Source of the DNA: UBA11090 sp035560555
Lineage (GTDB): Bacteria > Spirochaetota > Spirochaetia > Treponematales > Rectinemataceae
Direction of reading: 5' to 3'
Length of the DNA stretch: 64,000 bases
Assembly: GCA_035560555.1 (NCBI GenBank)
Contig: DATMZF010000024.1
Span: 62,001-126,000, forward strand
Made by a program: the position numbers and the translations under genes. How positions within the stretch are numbered: position 1 is the stretch's first letter; each line of letters starts with the position of its first letter. The notes beneath the pieces are model-generated. The model did no database searches and was not told the origin of the DNA. It saw nothing but the letters and a program-made list of their open reading frames with translations. Shown one piece after another: positions 52,576 through 61,310 of the stretch.

Positions 52576-53823
52576 ATGAGCTTTAAACGAACTTTCCTAG
52601 TCTTGATTGGATTGGTAAGTCTTTTGGTTTACCCGGTCTTCGCCGCGGGCAAGCCAGGAATCGATGTCACCATCGCCGCTATCGAGCCGCAGATAGTTTC
52701 CATCGCCGACTTCATCCATGAAAACCCCGAATCGGGCAACAAGGAATTCAAAGCGGTGGCCCTGCTTACGAAAACCCTGGCCGAAAACGGCTTCGTCATC
52801 GAAATGCCGGTAGCCGGCCTCGAGACGGCTTTCATCGCCACCTACAAGAACGCTGGCGGCGGCCCCGCCATATCCTTCATGGCCGAATACGACGCCCTCG
52901 ACGGCCTCGGCCACGGCTGCGGCCACAACCTCATCGCGGCATCCTGCGCGGGCGCCGCGATCGCGCTCTCCAAAAACCTGGGCGACACACCCGCCACGGT
53001 CATCGTCTTCGGCTGCCCAGCCGAGGAAACCACCAGCGGCAAGATCGCCATGGCCAACGCGGGGCTCTTCGAGAGGGCTGACGTCGGCCTCCAGATGCAC
53101 CCCGGTTCCAATACGGCAAACGTAGGCGCTTATACCCTGGCGCTCAACCTCGTCGACTTCACCTTCGACGGCAAGGCGAGCCATGCGGCCACCAGTCCCG
53201 AACTCGGCCGAAGCGCCCTGGACGGCGTCATGATGCTGTTCAACGGCGTCGAGTATCTCCGCGAACACGTCAGGCAGGACATCCGCATGCACGGCATCGT
53301 GACCAACGGCGGCCAGGCGGCCAACATCGTTCCCGAAAAAGCCGCCGCCCGCTTCTATGTACGCGGCCTGCAGCGACCCTACCTCGACAGCGTCGTCGAG
53401 AGAGTCTACGCGGTCGCCAAGGGCGCCGCGATGGCGACAGGAACCACCGTAACGATCTCCCCGATCAAACAGTACGACAACGTGGTAAACGTCTCCTCAT
53501 TCATGGACCTCCTCCAGAATGAGAGCAAGGCCGCGGGCTACGCCGAAATGCCAAAACCCGATTTCAACGGCAGCGCGGGCGGCTCGACCGATTTCGGGAC
53601 CGCTTCTTCGCGCATCCCCTGTGTCATGTTCTCGCTCCCCGTCTCCACAGAGCCGACAGCCGGACATTCAAGGGATATGGTCGCGGCGACCTTCTCCCCA
53701 GTAGGCAGGGAATCGGCCGTCAAGGCCGCGGACATCATGGCCAAGGCCGGCTACGAACTCATCGTCAATCCCGCGCTTCTCGCCAAGATCAAGGCCGAAT
53801 GGAAAATAGCCGCCGGCAAGTGA
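52576..53823 (+). CDS. Secreted M20-family amidohydrolase (AbgB-like)
   Basis: 415 residues from ATG 52576. It begins with a signal peptide (TFLVLIGLVSLLVYPVFA, cleavage before AGKPG), which is unusual because M20 amidohydrolases of this type are mostly cytoplasmic. Metal-site motifs: EYDALDGLGHGCGHN, CPAEETTSGK, LQMHPG and, for the second half, the dimerisation domain with FTFDGKASHAA. Most like the p-aminobenzoyl-glutamate hydrolase subunit B group, which cuts acyl-amino-acid amide bonds. A GGGAG at 9 bases is the better of two ribosome sites. A longer frame to 52537 would bury the signal peptide. Confidence 0.88.
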   Translation: MSFKRTFLVLIGLVSLLVYPVFAAGKPGIDVTIAAIEPQIVSIADFIHENPESGNKEFKAVALLTKTLAENGFVIEMPVAGLETAFIATYKNAGGGPAISFMAEYDALDGLGHGCGHNLIAASCAGAAIALSKNLGDTPATVIVFGCPAEETTSGKIAMANAGLFERADVGLQMHPGSNTANVGAYTLALNLVDFTFDGKASHAATSPELGRSALDGVMMLFNGVEYLREHVRQDIRMHGIVTNGGQAANIVPEKAAARFYVRGLQRPYLDSVVERVYAVAKGAAMATGTTVTISPIKQYDNVVNVSSFMDLLQNESKAAGYAEMPKPDFNGSAGGSTDFGTASSRIPCVMFSLPVSTEPTAGHSRDMVAATFSPVGRESAVKAADIMAKAGYELIVNPALLAKIKAEWKIAAGK

Positions 53824-53871
53824 CCCCGGGATTATGAAAAGTCTTTCCAAAAGAGAGACTCGGTAAAAGAA

Positions 53872-53904
53872 AAGGGCCAGCCCGGCATTGTCGGGCTGGC
53901 CCTT
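53872..53904 (-). terminator. Rho-independent terminator of the FbpABC-type operon (possibly bidirectional)
   Basis: 13-bp perfect stem AAGGGCCAGCCCG/CGGGCTGGCCCTT (53872-53884 with 53892-53904). On the minus strand it runs into TTTTCTTTTAC, a good T-tract; on the plus strand, after the M20 gene, the tail is only TTCCATTATC. Confidence 0.82.
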
Positions 53905-53986
53905 CCATTATCGCCATGTTTGCTAACAGCGGCGTTATTCGAGGCGTCGTCGGGAGCCAAGCCTCGAACTCGGCTCCGTTTCAGAC

Positions 53987-55723
53987 CTACATCTTCAGTC
54001 CCGAGGACAGATTCGCGTCCTTCGATTTGTTCGTCATATAGACGATGGCGAAGACGACGAGGAGCAGCATGACCGACAAAGCGCTGGCCTCGCCGAGCTT
54101 GCCGTCGGCCACCGCGCCGTAGATCTGTATGGGCACCGTTCTCGTCCTCGCCCCGTACAGGAGGATCGTCGTGCTCAACTCCTGCAGCAGCGTCGAGAAC
54201 GTGAGAATCGACCCCGAGATGATGCCGGGAAGAATGAGAGGAACGCTCACCCGGCGGAAAGTATAGATCCAATGCGCGCCGGCTATCGTGGAAGCCTCCT
54301 CGAGCGAGGGATTGAGCTGAGTCAGGCTGGCCGCCACGGAGCGGTAGACGTAGGGCGTCCGTCGCACCATGTAGGCGATGATGATGATGGTGTAGGTCCC
54401 GCCGAGCGGTATGACGCTTTTGCCGCTGAACGCCGAAAGCAGGGCCACCGAGACGACCGTCCCCGGCAGGATGAAAGGCGCCATGACGGCCATGTCCAGG
54501 ATGCCCGCTCCCATCGGTTTGCGCCTTTCGGTGATGTAGGCGACGATGCTTCCCAGGATCGCCGTCAGCAAGGTCGCGACGATGGAAAGATACAGCGAGT
54601 TCAGCAGCTCCTTCGGCGAATTTTTCGGGATTCTGCTGTAGTTGGCGAGCGTGATGCCCTCGGGGAGGAGCCCCTGCCATTTTTCGAAGAAGGACATGAT
54701 GATGATGACGATCTGCGGCGCCAGGGACACCAGAAGGACGATGAAGCAGTAAAGGGCCGCGAGCGCGCGCACCAGGGGATGCTCATTCTGCTTGATATCC
54801 ACGCGCGAGGCGGAAATAGTCTCGTACTCATGACGGCTCACCACATATTTCTGGAACCAAAGCACGAGACCCGTGATGAGGACGTTCACTACCGCGATCG
54901 ACGACGCGCCGTTGAGGTCCCAAAAACCGTTCACCCTGAAATAGATGAGCGTCGGCAGGACATACTGGTCGCCGCCGATGATGGCCGGTATCCCGAAATT
55001 GCCGATGGACCTGATGAAGACAAGAAGGGCGGCGGCCCCAATGCTGGGCAGCACGAGGGGAAAGGTGATTGTCCTCAGGATGCGCCAGCGGCTCGCCCCC
55101 ATCAGCATTCCCGCGTCCTCCAGGAGAGCGTTGGCCGAGGAAAAGGCGCCGTGGCTGAGAAGGAACACGAAAGGATAGTAGGTCAATGTCATGCAGAAAA
55201 TCATGCCGAACATGCCGTAGATAGGCGGCATTTCGATGCCCAGCGGCGAGAGCAGGATGTTGATGTAATGTCTCACGAATCCCTGTCTTCCCAGGAGGAT
55301 GATCCAGCTGAAGGCGCCGATGAACGAAGGCATTATCACCGGAAGAATGCCCAGGGAGAGCATGAGACGCTTGCCGGGGATCTTGACCCTAGCCACGAAA
55401 TACCCCATCGGCACGCCGACGAGCAGCGAGAGCGCCGTCACCGATATGCCCACGATGAACGAGTTGCGCAGACTTTTCTGGTAGAGGGCGCTGGTGAGGA
55501 ATTTCTCGAAACCGGAAAAGCCCAAGGCGCTCAGGTTGAACTTGTTGCCCGAGCGCATGAAGGCGCGCAGCAAGGTGGTCACGAGAGGCCAGAAGAGAAA
55601 GACGCAGAGGAAGGCCATGGGGATGAGGAAGACCAGGTAGGGCGTCAGGTCCTTCTGAAGAAATTTCTTCAGCCCCTTCGCCTCGCCTAGGGATATCGCT
55701 GTATCCAGTTTTTGCCCTTTCAT
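53987..55723 (-). CDS. ABC transporter permease, fused FbpB type
   Basis: 578 residues with about twelve helices, two six-helix permease units in one chain. Both EAA docking loops are visible: DAGMLMGASRWRILRTITFP (first half) and EEASTIAGAHWIYTFRRVSV (second half). This double-permease form is typical of ferric-ion (FbpB/SfuB) importers but also serves for 2-aminoethylphosphonate or thiamine. Overlaps the ATPase gene by 4 bases; terminator about 80 bases after its stop. Confidence 0.9.
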   Translation of the reverse strand: MKGQKLDTAISLGEAKGLKKFLQKDLTPYLVFLIPMAFLCVFLFWPLVTTLLRAFMRSGNKFNLSALGFSGFEKFLTSALYQKSLRNSFIVGISVTALSLLVGVPMGYFVARVKIPGKRLMLSLGILPVIMPSFIGAFSWIILLGRQGFVRHYINILLSPLGIEMPPIYGMFGMIFCMTLTYYPFVFLLSHGAFSSANALLEDAGMLMGASRWRILRTITFPLVLPSIGAAALLVFIRSIGNFGIPAIIGGDQYVLPTLIYFRVNGFWDLNGASSIAVVNVLITGLVLWFQKYVVSRHEYETISASRVDIKQNEHPLVRALAALYCFIVLLVSLAPQIVIIIMSFFEKWQGLLPEGITLANYSRIPKNSPKELLNSLYLSIVATLLTAILGSIVAYITERRKPMGAGILDMAVMAPFILPGTVVSVALLSAFSGKSVIPLGGTYTIIIIAYMVRRTPYVYRSVAASLTQLNPSLEEASTIAGAHWIYTFRRVSVPLILPGIISGSILTFSTLLQELSTTILLYGARTRTVPIQIYGAVADGKLGEASALSVMLLLVVFAIVYMTNKSKDANLSSGLKM

Positions 55724-56850
55724 TCGCTCTTTCCTTCCTCAGGGAGGTAGAGCGAAGCCAACCCATCCTTGATGGTCACGAAAACATGGTCGCCCTCGGC
55801 GATCCCCTGCACCAGGCCGGGCATATCCACCTCGAAGGACTGCGCCGAGATCGCGCCGTCGACACTCACCTCATAGCGGACAAACTGACCCAGGTGCTGG
55901 ATAATGTTCACCTTGCCGTCGACGGCGCCTTCACTCCTTGCCTTGTTTATGGACAATTGCTCGGGCCGCGCCCCCAGAAGGACCGAAGCGCCTATGGCGA
56001 CAGCGGCGGGCAAATGGTTGCGGGGCTCGGAAATCTCGATCTCGCCGCCGCCGCATACAAGCCTCGCCCTCGCGGCGCCCCCTTCCCGCGCGGTCAAGCT
56101 GGCGTTGAGGAAGTTCATCTTGCCGATGAAATTCGCCACGAAGGCGCTGTTTGGCCTGTTGTAGAGCTCGTCGGACGTGCCGATCTGTTCGACGATGCCC
56201 TTGCGCATGACCGCAAGCCTGTCCCCGACGGCCATCGCCTCTTCCTGGTCGTGCGTCACGAAAATCGTGGTGATGTGCGTGGCTTTCTGGATGCGCCGAA
56301 TCTCGGCGCGCATGTAGCGGCGGAGCTTTGCGTCCAGATTGGCGAGCGGCTCGTCCAGGAGGAGGAGGTCCGGATCGTAGACGAGGGCGCGGGCGATCGC
56401 CACGCGCTGCTGCTGTCCGCCCGAGAGGCCGGAAGGGCTCGGATTCCTTTTCAGCTCGTCCATCAGTCCCACGAGTTCCATCACCTCGGTCACCTTCCGC
56501 TTCACTTCGGCTTCGGGCGTCTTGCGGACGCGCAGGCCGTAGGCGACGTTCTCGAAAATATTCATGTGCGGATAGAGCGCGAAACTTTGGAACACCATGC
56601 CGATATTCCGCCTGAAGGGCGGTATCGTGGTCATGTCCTTCCCGCCGTAAAAAATGTGCCCGCTTGAGATCGACTCGAGCCCGGCGGTGCTCCTGAGCAA
56701 GGTCGTCTTTCCGCAGCCGGAAGGCCCGAGAAGGCAGAACAGTTCGCCCGGCTGGATCGTGAAGGAAACCTCGCGCAGCGCCTTGACGGGATTCTTCCCC
56801 TTCGCGCCAAAAATCTTGGTGACATCGCGGTAATTAAGGTCGAGACTCAT
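55720..56850 (-). CDS. ABC transporter ATP-binding protein, FbpC/PotA type
   Basis: 376 residues. Walker A GPSGCGKTTLL (about 40-50), Q-loop MVFQSFALYPHMN, signature LSGGQQQRVAIARAL, Walker B LLLLDEPLANLD, H-loop TIFVTHDQEEAM; a C-terminal OB-like TOBE regulatory domain (about 285-376). Energises the fused permease. Ribosome site AGAGGA, 6 bases from ATG. Behind the binding-protein gene with a 141-base gap that holds a hairpin. Confidence 0.92.
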   Translation of the reverse strand: MSLDLNYRDVTKIFGAKGKNPVKALREVSFTIQPGELFCLLGPSGCGKTTLLRSTAGLESISSGHIFYGGKDMTTIPPFRRNIGMVFQSFALYPHMNIFENVAYGLRVRKTPEAEVKRKVTEVMELVGLMDELKRNPSPSGLSGGQQQRVAIARALVYDPDLLLLDEPLANLDAKLRRYMRAEIRRIQKATHITTIFVTHDQEEAMAVGDRLAVMRKGIVEQIGTSDELYNRPNSAFVANFIGKMNFLNASLTAREGGAARARLVCGGGEIEISEPRNHLPAAVAIGASVLLGARPEQLSINKARSEGAVDGKVNIIQHLGQFVRYEVSVDGAISAQSFEVDMPGLVQGIAEGDHVFVTIKDGLASLYLPEEGKSE

Positions 56851-56929
56851 ACATTTCCTCTTGGGAGTGGTGTCGTGTAAACAGGTAATGGGATTTTACG
56901 ATATGCTGGCGTTTTTTCCCCAGTCAGAA

Positions 56930-56964
56930 GAATCCATGCCGCCCGAGCGGGACGACATGGATTC
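56930..56964 (-). promoter_or_regulatory. Intercistronic hairpin between binding-protein and ATPase genes
   Basis: Perfect 9-bp arms GAATCCATG/CATGGATTC (56930-56938 with 56956-56964) with a CCGC/GCGG inner stem, 27 bases after the binding-protein stop and without a T-run. Same placement as the hairpin in the dipeptide importer operon. Confidence 0.5.
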
Positions 56965-56991
56965 CCCTTATTCGGAGCGATTTCGGACCGT

Positions 56992-57972
56992 TCAATTCAT
57001 CCAGTCGGAGAATTTGCCGCTGAGCTCATCACGGATTTTGGCCGCTTCGATCGCGTCGTAGGGAATGAGCTTGATGTCGCCGAGGGCGGGAAGATACTTG
57101 GGACCGGGCAGGTCGGTGACGACGACGCGGCGGTTCCTCGTGCTCAGGATGAGCTTGTAGGCATCCTTGGAGGTGATGAAGTCCATCCACAGCTCGGCGT
57201 TTTTCGGATTCGGGCCATTGGCGATGATGCCGGAGGCGTCGAAACGGGCGCCCGTTCCGTCCTTCGGATAGATGCAGACGACGGGGGCTCCCTCGCCGAT
57301 ATACTTGGCGACGTTGCCTTCGCCGGTCGCCGTGATGGCGTACTCGCCCCTCGCCACGGACTCGGGACCGACCGTGGAGCTGGAGGTGAAGGTGCATGCC
57401 TTAGCGAGCTTCTTCACGAAATCGTCGCCGTACAGCTTATACATCATATAGAGCTGGGCGTAGGCGGAGCCAGAGAGCGCGGGGTTGGCCATGATGATTT
57501 CGCCCTTGTATTTGGGGTTGACCAGGTCGGTCCATGACTGGGGGTAATCGGCCGGCTTCAGGAGCTTGGTGTTGACGATGAAGGCCTGGAGGGGCATGGA
57601 GAATCCATAGTACTTGGGAACGGCGGCGACGTCTTTCACGTCGGCGCCCAGATAGTTGTGGTTCACCGATTTGTAGGCGCGGAAGAGATCATAGGCGCCG
57701 TCGAAGGATTCCTTCGCGATGCCGAGGAGGATGTCTCCCTGCGGCTTCGGCTGTTCTGCGTTGAGGCGGGTAAGGAGCTCGCCGGAACCTGCCCTGATCA
57801 CGCTTACCTTAATTTCCGGATATTTCTCGTTGAACTTGGCGACGAGAACCTGGGCTTCGTCCTCGGCCGCGGCGCTCCATATGATGAGTCCCTTCGTCTC
57901 CTTGGACGCCTGGGCGAATGCGGCGCCGGACACCAATGCGACGATCAAAAGTGCCATGATGAACTTTTTCAA
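56992..57972 (-). CDS. ABC transporter periplasmic binding protein, FbpA/AfuA family
   Basis: 326 residues from a TTG start 6 bases after AAGGAGG; the longer frame (to 58053) crosses the promoter. Signal peptide MKKFIMALLIVALVSGAAFA, cleavage before QASKE. Class II binding-protein landmarks: GLIIWSAAAEDEAQVLVAKF, ADYPQSWTDLVNPKYKGEI and ITSKDAYKLI. The paired tyrosines (KYYGFS) resemble iron-binding members, but the usual metal-binding tyrosines near the C-terminus are not obvious, so iron is only one option; phosphonates or other anions are others. First gene of the operon. Confidence 0.88.
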   Translation of the reverse strand: MKKFIMALLIVALVSGAAFAQASKETKGLIIWSAAAEDEAQVLVAKFNEKYPEIKVSVIRAGSGELLTRLNAEQPKPQGDILLGIAKESFDGAYDLFRAYKSVNHNYLGADVKDVAAVPKYYGFSMPLQAFIVNTKLLKPADYPQSWTDLVNPKYKGEIIMANPALSGSAYAQLYMMYKLYGDDFVKKLAKACTFTSSSTVGPESVARGEYAITATGEGNVAKYIGEGAPVVCIYPKDGTGARFDASGIIANGPNPKNAELWMDFITSKDAYKLILSTRNRRVVVTDLPGPKYLPALGDIKLIPYDAIEAAKIRDELSGKFSDWMN

Positions 57973-58029
57973 AGAATGCCTCCTTGTGGATCGGCGGTCG
58001 ATAGACAGGAACCGCTCCATTGTTTCCAA

Positions 58030-58058
58030 ATTGTACCATGGGTCCCACCACAAGGCAA
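58030..58058 (-). promoter_or_regulatory. Promoter of the FbpABC-type operon
   Basis: Minus-strand TTGCCT (58053-58058), 17-base spacer, TACAAT (58030-58035), with a very T-rich upstream stretch (58059-58091) that could act as an UP element. Confidence 0.7.
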
Positions 58059-58160
58059 TAAAAAATAAACAAAGGAAAATAAAAACAAAGTCACGGCAGG
58101 TTTCACGGCGACTGTCATGCCGCCCGCTCTCGCGGCCGTCGCCTCCACGACTGCCCCTTC

Positions 58161-59096
58161 TCAGCGCATAGCCATCAGTTCCCGCAGCAGAATATCGTTG
58201 CGGAGCGGCTCCTCCAGAAGTTCGAGCACCAGGTTCGCCCCCGACTCGGCCAGGATGTCCAGAACCGCCCCGATCGGAAATCCGTTTCTGTCGATGCTTT
58301 GATGGTCGTCCCTGAAACGCCCCGGCCCCGAAGAATTGCTGTGCAGATGGCAGGTGAACACCTTCCCCGTCGAGACAATCTCCCTGATCCCTTCTAGATA
58401 ATCGAATCCGTACACGAAGGAACAGATGTAGAGATGCCCAATGTCCAGGCAGACGCCCAGGTTGGGATGGAGCCTCGTGAGCGCGACCATCTCGTCGGGC
58501 GTATGGAAAAGATATCCCACCCGGGGATTGAGGTTTTCCGCCGCCACGCGGACCCCGCTCTCGGCGTATTTTTCGGCCAGAACGATCAGGTTCTCACTGG
58601 TCCTGGCCGAGAAACGCAGGTATGGCTCCTTGCGGTTGTAATCGGGGCCACAGATCGAACCATCCTTGTAGCGGACATCGGCGCGAAACTCCTCCTTTCC
58701 GAGGAGTTCGCTCCTAAGCCTGTAAGCGCTGGGCATCCCGCAGTCCGTCGCGTACCCCGAGTGGAGCACGACGATCGTCGCCCCAAAACGCAGCGCCGTC
58801 TCCAGCGTGGCATACATGTCCTCGAAGCTTCGGGCTATCACTCGCGTATCGGCGCTCGCGAAGTTGGGGAAGAACTCGGTCGCAGGACAGCAGGCATGGA
58901 TCGAAAGCACCTTTCCCGCTATGAGCGGCTCAAGTTCGTCGAGGAATTTCGACGACATCGTGTAAGAAAGCTCAAACCGCGCCTCGTCGCCAACCCGCGC
59001 GAGATACTCCTCTACCTCGGGAACATCGTTCATATCGACCAAGGACAGCGCTATGTTCCGCTTTTCACCCGGATGCTTTTTCATGCCCTCTCTCAC
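58161..59096 (-). CDS. Sugar-phosphate isomerase/epimerase-like TIM barrel
   Basis: 311 residues of the xylose-isomerase-like/AP-endonuclease-2 superfamily. Metal ligands expected of the fold are visible: Glu in RVAAENLNPRVGY, Asp and His in GVCLDIGHLY, His in FTCHLHSNSSG, Glu in LVLELLEEP. Members epimerise or isomerise ketoses, including inososes. ATG overlaps the DeoR stop by 4 bases; a second ATG at 59084 is possible. The regulator-enzyme pair suggests control by a sugar phosphate (inference). Confidence 0.85.
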   Translation of the reverse strand: MREGMKKHPGEKRNIALSLVDMNDVPEVEEYLARVGDEARFELSYTMSSKFLDELEPLIAGKVLSIHACCPATEFFPNFASADTRVIARSFEDMYATLETALRFGATIVVLHSGYATDCGMPSAYRLRSELLGKEEFRADVRYKDGSICGPDYNRKEPYLRFSARTSENLIVLAEKYAESGVRVAAENLNPRVGYLFHTPDEMVALTRLHPNLGVCLDIGHLYICSFVYGFDYLEGIREIVSTGKVFTCHLHSNSSGPGRFRDDHQSIDRNGFPIGAVLDILAESGANLVLELLEEPLRNDILLRELMAMR

Positions 59097-59848
59097 TCCG
59101 TCATCACCTGGACTCCCTGGGCTTCCAATGCCGCCCGCATGGCGGGGTCGATCTCATCGGTTATCAGCATATCGACCGAATCCCAACCGCAGATTTTCGC
59201 CAGCGACACCTTGCCGAATTTCGTCGAATCGGCGAGAAGGCAAACCTTCGAGACCCCGCGTATCATCGCCTGCTTCGTGTCCGCCTCGATGAGATTGGTG
59301 CAGGTGATCCCGTGCTCGAGCGACACCCCGGCGGCGCCGAGGAAAAGAATGTCGGCGTGGATCTGCTCGAAACTGTGGCGCGCGTGCGCGCCGATGAAAG
59401 ACATGGAGGGCCGCCTGAGCACGCCCCCGGAAATCATGAGTTCCACCTGCTCCGCGCCCATAAGCTCCTGGATGACCAGGGCCGAGTTTGTGATGACCGT
59501 CACAGCCCTGTCGACGATATGGTGGGCAAGATGCACGGTCGTGCTTCCGCTGTCGATGATGATGCTCTGACTTGGCTCCACGAGCCTCGAGGCCAGAGCG
59601 CATATTTTCTTCTTCTTGTCGCTGTTTTCGTTGATCGTATTGCGTATGAGCCTGACAAAATCGTGTTTTTCGGCCAACATGGCGCCGCCGTGAGTGCGCA
59701 CGAGCAGCCCCTTCGATTCCAAATCATCCAGATCGTTCCGGGCGGTCACCTTCGAAATCGAAAAGAGTCTGGCAAGTTCGACCACTTCGATCGACTCCTT
59801 GGCATCAAGAAGTTCCATGATTCGCCGCTTGCGTTCGATGGAATTCAT
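59093..59848 (-). CDS. DeoR-family transcriptional regulator
   Basis: 251 residues. N-terminal winged helix (about 5-58: ERKRRIMELLDAKESIEVVE, VTARNDLDDLESKGLLVRTHGGA) and a C-terminal sugar-phosphate sensor domain (75-235) with IIIDSGSTTVHLA and DILFLGAAGVSLEHGITC. DeoR repressors are relieved by a phosphorylated sugar intermediate. An extended -10 TGATATAGT lies on the minus strand with TATAGT at 59901-59906, without a clear -35; the leader is very purine-rich and ends in GGGAG. Confidence 0.92.
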   Translation of the reverse strand: MNSIERKRRIMELLDAKESIEVVELARLFSISKVTARNDLDDLESKGLLVRTHGGAMLAEKHDFVRLIRNTINENSDKKKKICALASRLVEPSQSIIIDSGSTTVHLAHHIVDRAVTVITNSALVIQELMGAEQVELMISGGVLRRPSMSFIGAHARHSFEQIHADILFLGAAGVSLEHGITCTNLIEADTKQAMIRGVSKVCLLADSTKFGKVSLAKICGWDSVDMLITDEIDPAMRAALEAQGVQVMTE

Positions 59849-59933
59849 CTAGCTCGCTCCCTCGGAAGTTTTCCTTTTCTTTCTTTTACCTTCTTTTCCA
59901 ACTATATCATAGGCAATAGAAATCGGATATATG

Positions 59934-59968
59934 CAAAAAGACCTTCCCGCTTCGTTTCTGGGGAAGGC
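59934..59968 (-). terminator. Rho-independent terminator after the DegT/StrS gene
   Basis: Minus-strand stem CCTTCCC/GGGAAGG (59961-59967 with 59942-59948) followed by TCTTTTTGC. It separates the DegT unit from the DeoR gene. Confidence 0.75.
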
Positions 59969-60008
59969 TATTCGAGGGAACATGACATCACGCGCCGCGG
60001 CGGAAAGC

Positions 60009-61310
60009 TTACGTTCGAGCGATTGAATCCAGCTGCGCGAACACTTTTCTGAAAGCCTCGACATAAAGATCGATCTTGGCGTGGTCGCTATGCTTGAACC
60101 AAGGCACGCTGAAAGAACGATCGGCCACCCTTTCGGCGTTCGGACAGGAACCGCGGCCCTGCCTCACGTCCCGGTCTGTGAAGCTCACCATCGTCGGTTT
60201 GCCCAGCCTGAATATATCCAGATCGTTGAAAAATGGATGAAGGTGAAGGGGACCATTCTTGATGGTCGAGCAGACGCTCACACCTTCGGCGCGTAGCGCG
60301 TGACAGACCTTGCCCAGTGTTTTTTCGGGGAAGCTCGCGCGATCGAATAGACCCTGAGGGTAATACCAGCCCCCCATATAGGAACCGTCGGCGCGCGAAA
60401 CCCTGTGCGCGGCGAGATGCGGGACGCCGGCCAGCGAATCCCAGAAATATTCCATGGCCTCGTTGATCTCGGCGATCCGCTGATCGTAGTACTTGAGCTG
60501 CACGCGGCCTACGGCGCTGCTCATCTGATGCATGCGCTGTTTGCAGGCGCCCGAGGGAATGCCCGCGAACTTTTGCAGCGCGGGGTCGGTGAGCTGATTG
60601 TCCGGATTGAAGAACTCGGAACCGCCGCCCGTCCTTTCATAGAAACCGAAAGAGATGCAGCGTTCGTAAATGACCCTGTCGTTCGTGAACACCATGCCGG
60701 CTTCGCCGATCGCGAAGCTTTTGGCCGTCATCAGACTCATTATGGACACATCGCCCAAGGTTCCGCATTTGCGCCCTTTGTAGAGACTGCCTTGCGCGTG
60801 CGACGCGTCCTCGATCACCTTCAGCCCATGCTTTCGCGCTATCGGCAGAATTCTGTCCATGTCGCAGGGATGCGCCGCGTAGTGCACGACGACGATAGCC
60901 TTCGTCCGCGGCCCTATCCTGCGCTCGATGTCGTCGGGGTTTATGCAGAGCGTCGTCTCGTCGATGTCCGCGAAATTCACCGCCGCCCCGAAGGTCAGCG
61001 CCGGCGCGGCGCTCGCCCAATACGTCATGGCGGGACAAATCACTTCGTCGCCGGCGCCTACGCCGCAGGCCCACATCGCGGCCTGTATTCCCGCCGTGCC
61101 ATTGCAGTAGCCCAGGGCATACTTCATTCCAAGCCAGTCGGCCATTTCCTTCTCGAATTTCTTCGTTATCTCGGTGCCGCTCATGCTGCGCTCGTGGAGC
61201 ACGGAGAGTACCGCCCGCTCATCTTCTTCGGTGATTATCGGCCAGAGGAACAGATCCTTGGATTCTTCCGCGATCACCGGCTTCCCGCCGGCCACTGCTA
61301 ATGTTGACAT
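60009..61310 (-). CDS. DegT/DnrJ/EryC1/StrS-family PLP aminotransferase
   Basis: 433 residues. PLP lysine is Lys197 in MTAKSFAIGEAG; upstream landmarks GYCNGTAGIQAAMWACG, CPAMTYWASAAP and the PLP-ring Asp in KVIEDASHAQGS. The N-terminal LAVAGGKPVI phrase is typical of the branch acting on keto-sugars and cyclitols (scyllo-inosose or nucleotide-sugar aminotransferases). Expected to transfer an amino group from glutamate or glutamine to a keto sugar. Ribosome site AGGAGGTG is strong. The ATG overlaps the end of the large upstream gene by 13 bases, so the two are coupled. Confidence 0.9.
   Translation of the reverse strand: MSTLAVAGGKPVIAEESKDLFLWPIITEEDERAVLSVLHERSMSGTEITKKFEKEMADWLGMKYALGYCNGTAGIQAAMWACGVGAGDEVICPAMTYWASAAPALTFGAAVNFADIDETTLCINPDDIERRIGPRTKAIVVVHYAAHPCDMDRILPIARKHGLKVIEDASHAQGSLYKGRKCGTLGDVSIMSLMTAKSFAIGEAGMVFTNDRVIYERCISFGFYERTGGGSEFFNPDNQLTDPALQKFAGIPSGACKQRMHQMSSAVGRVQLKYYDQRIAEINEAMEYFWDSLAGVPHLAAHRVSRADGSYMGGWYYPQGLFDRASFPEKTLGKVCHALRAEGVSVCSTIKNGPLHLHPFFNDLDIFRLGKPTMVSFTDRDVRQGRGSCPNAERVADRSFSVPWFKHSDHAKIDLYVEAFRKVFAQLDSIART

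Noticed and set aside
56992..58053. Longer reading of the FbpA-type protein beginning at 58053
   Set aside because: The upstream codons contain the promoter -10 box and would place polar residues ahead of the signal peptide; the TTG at 57972 has a consensus ribosome site.
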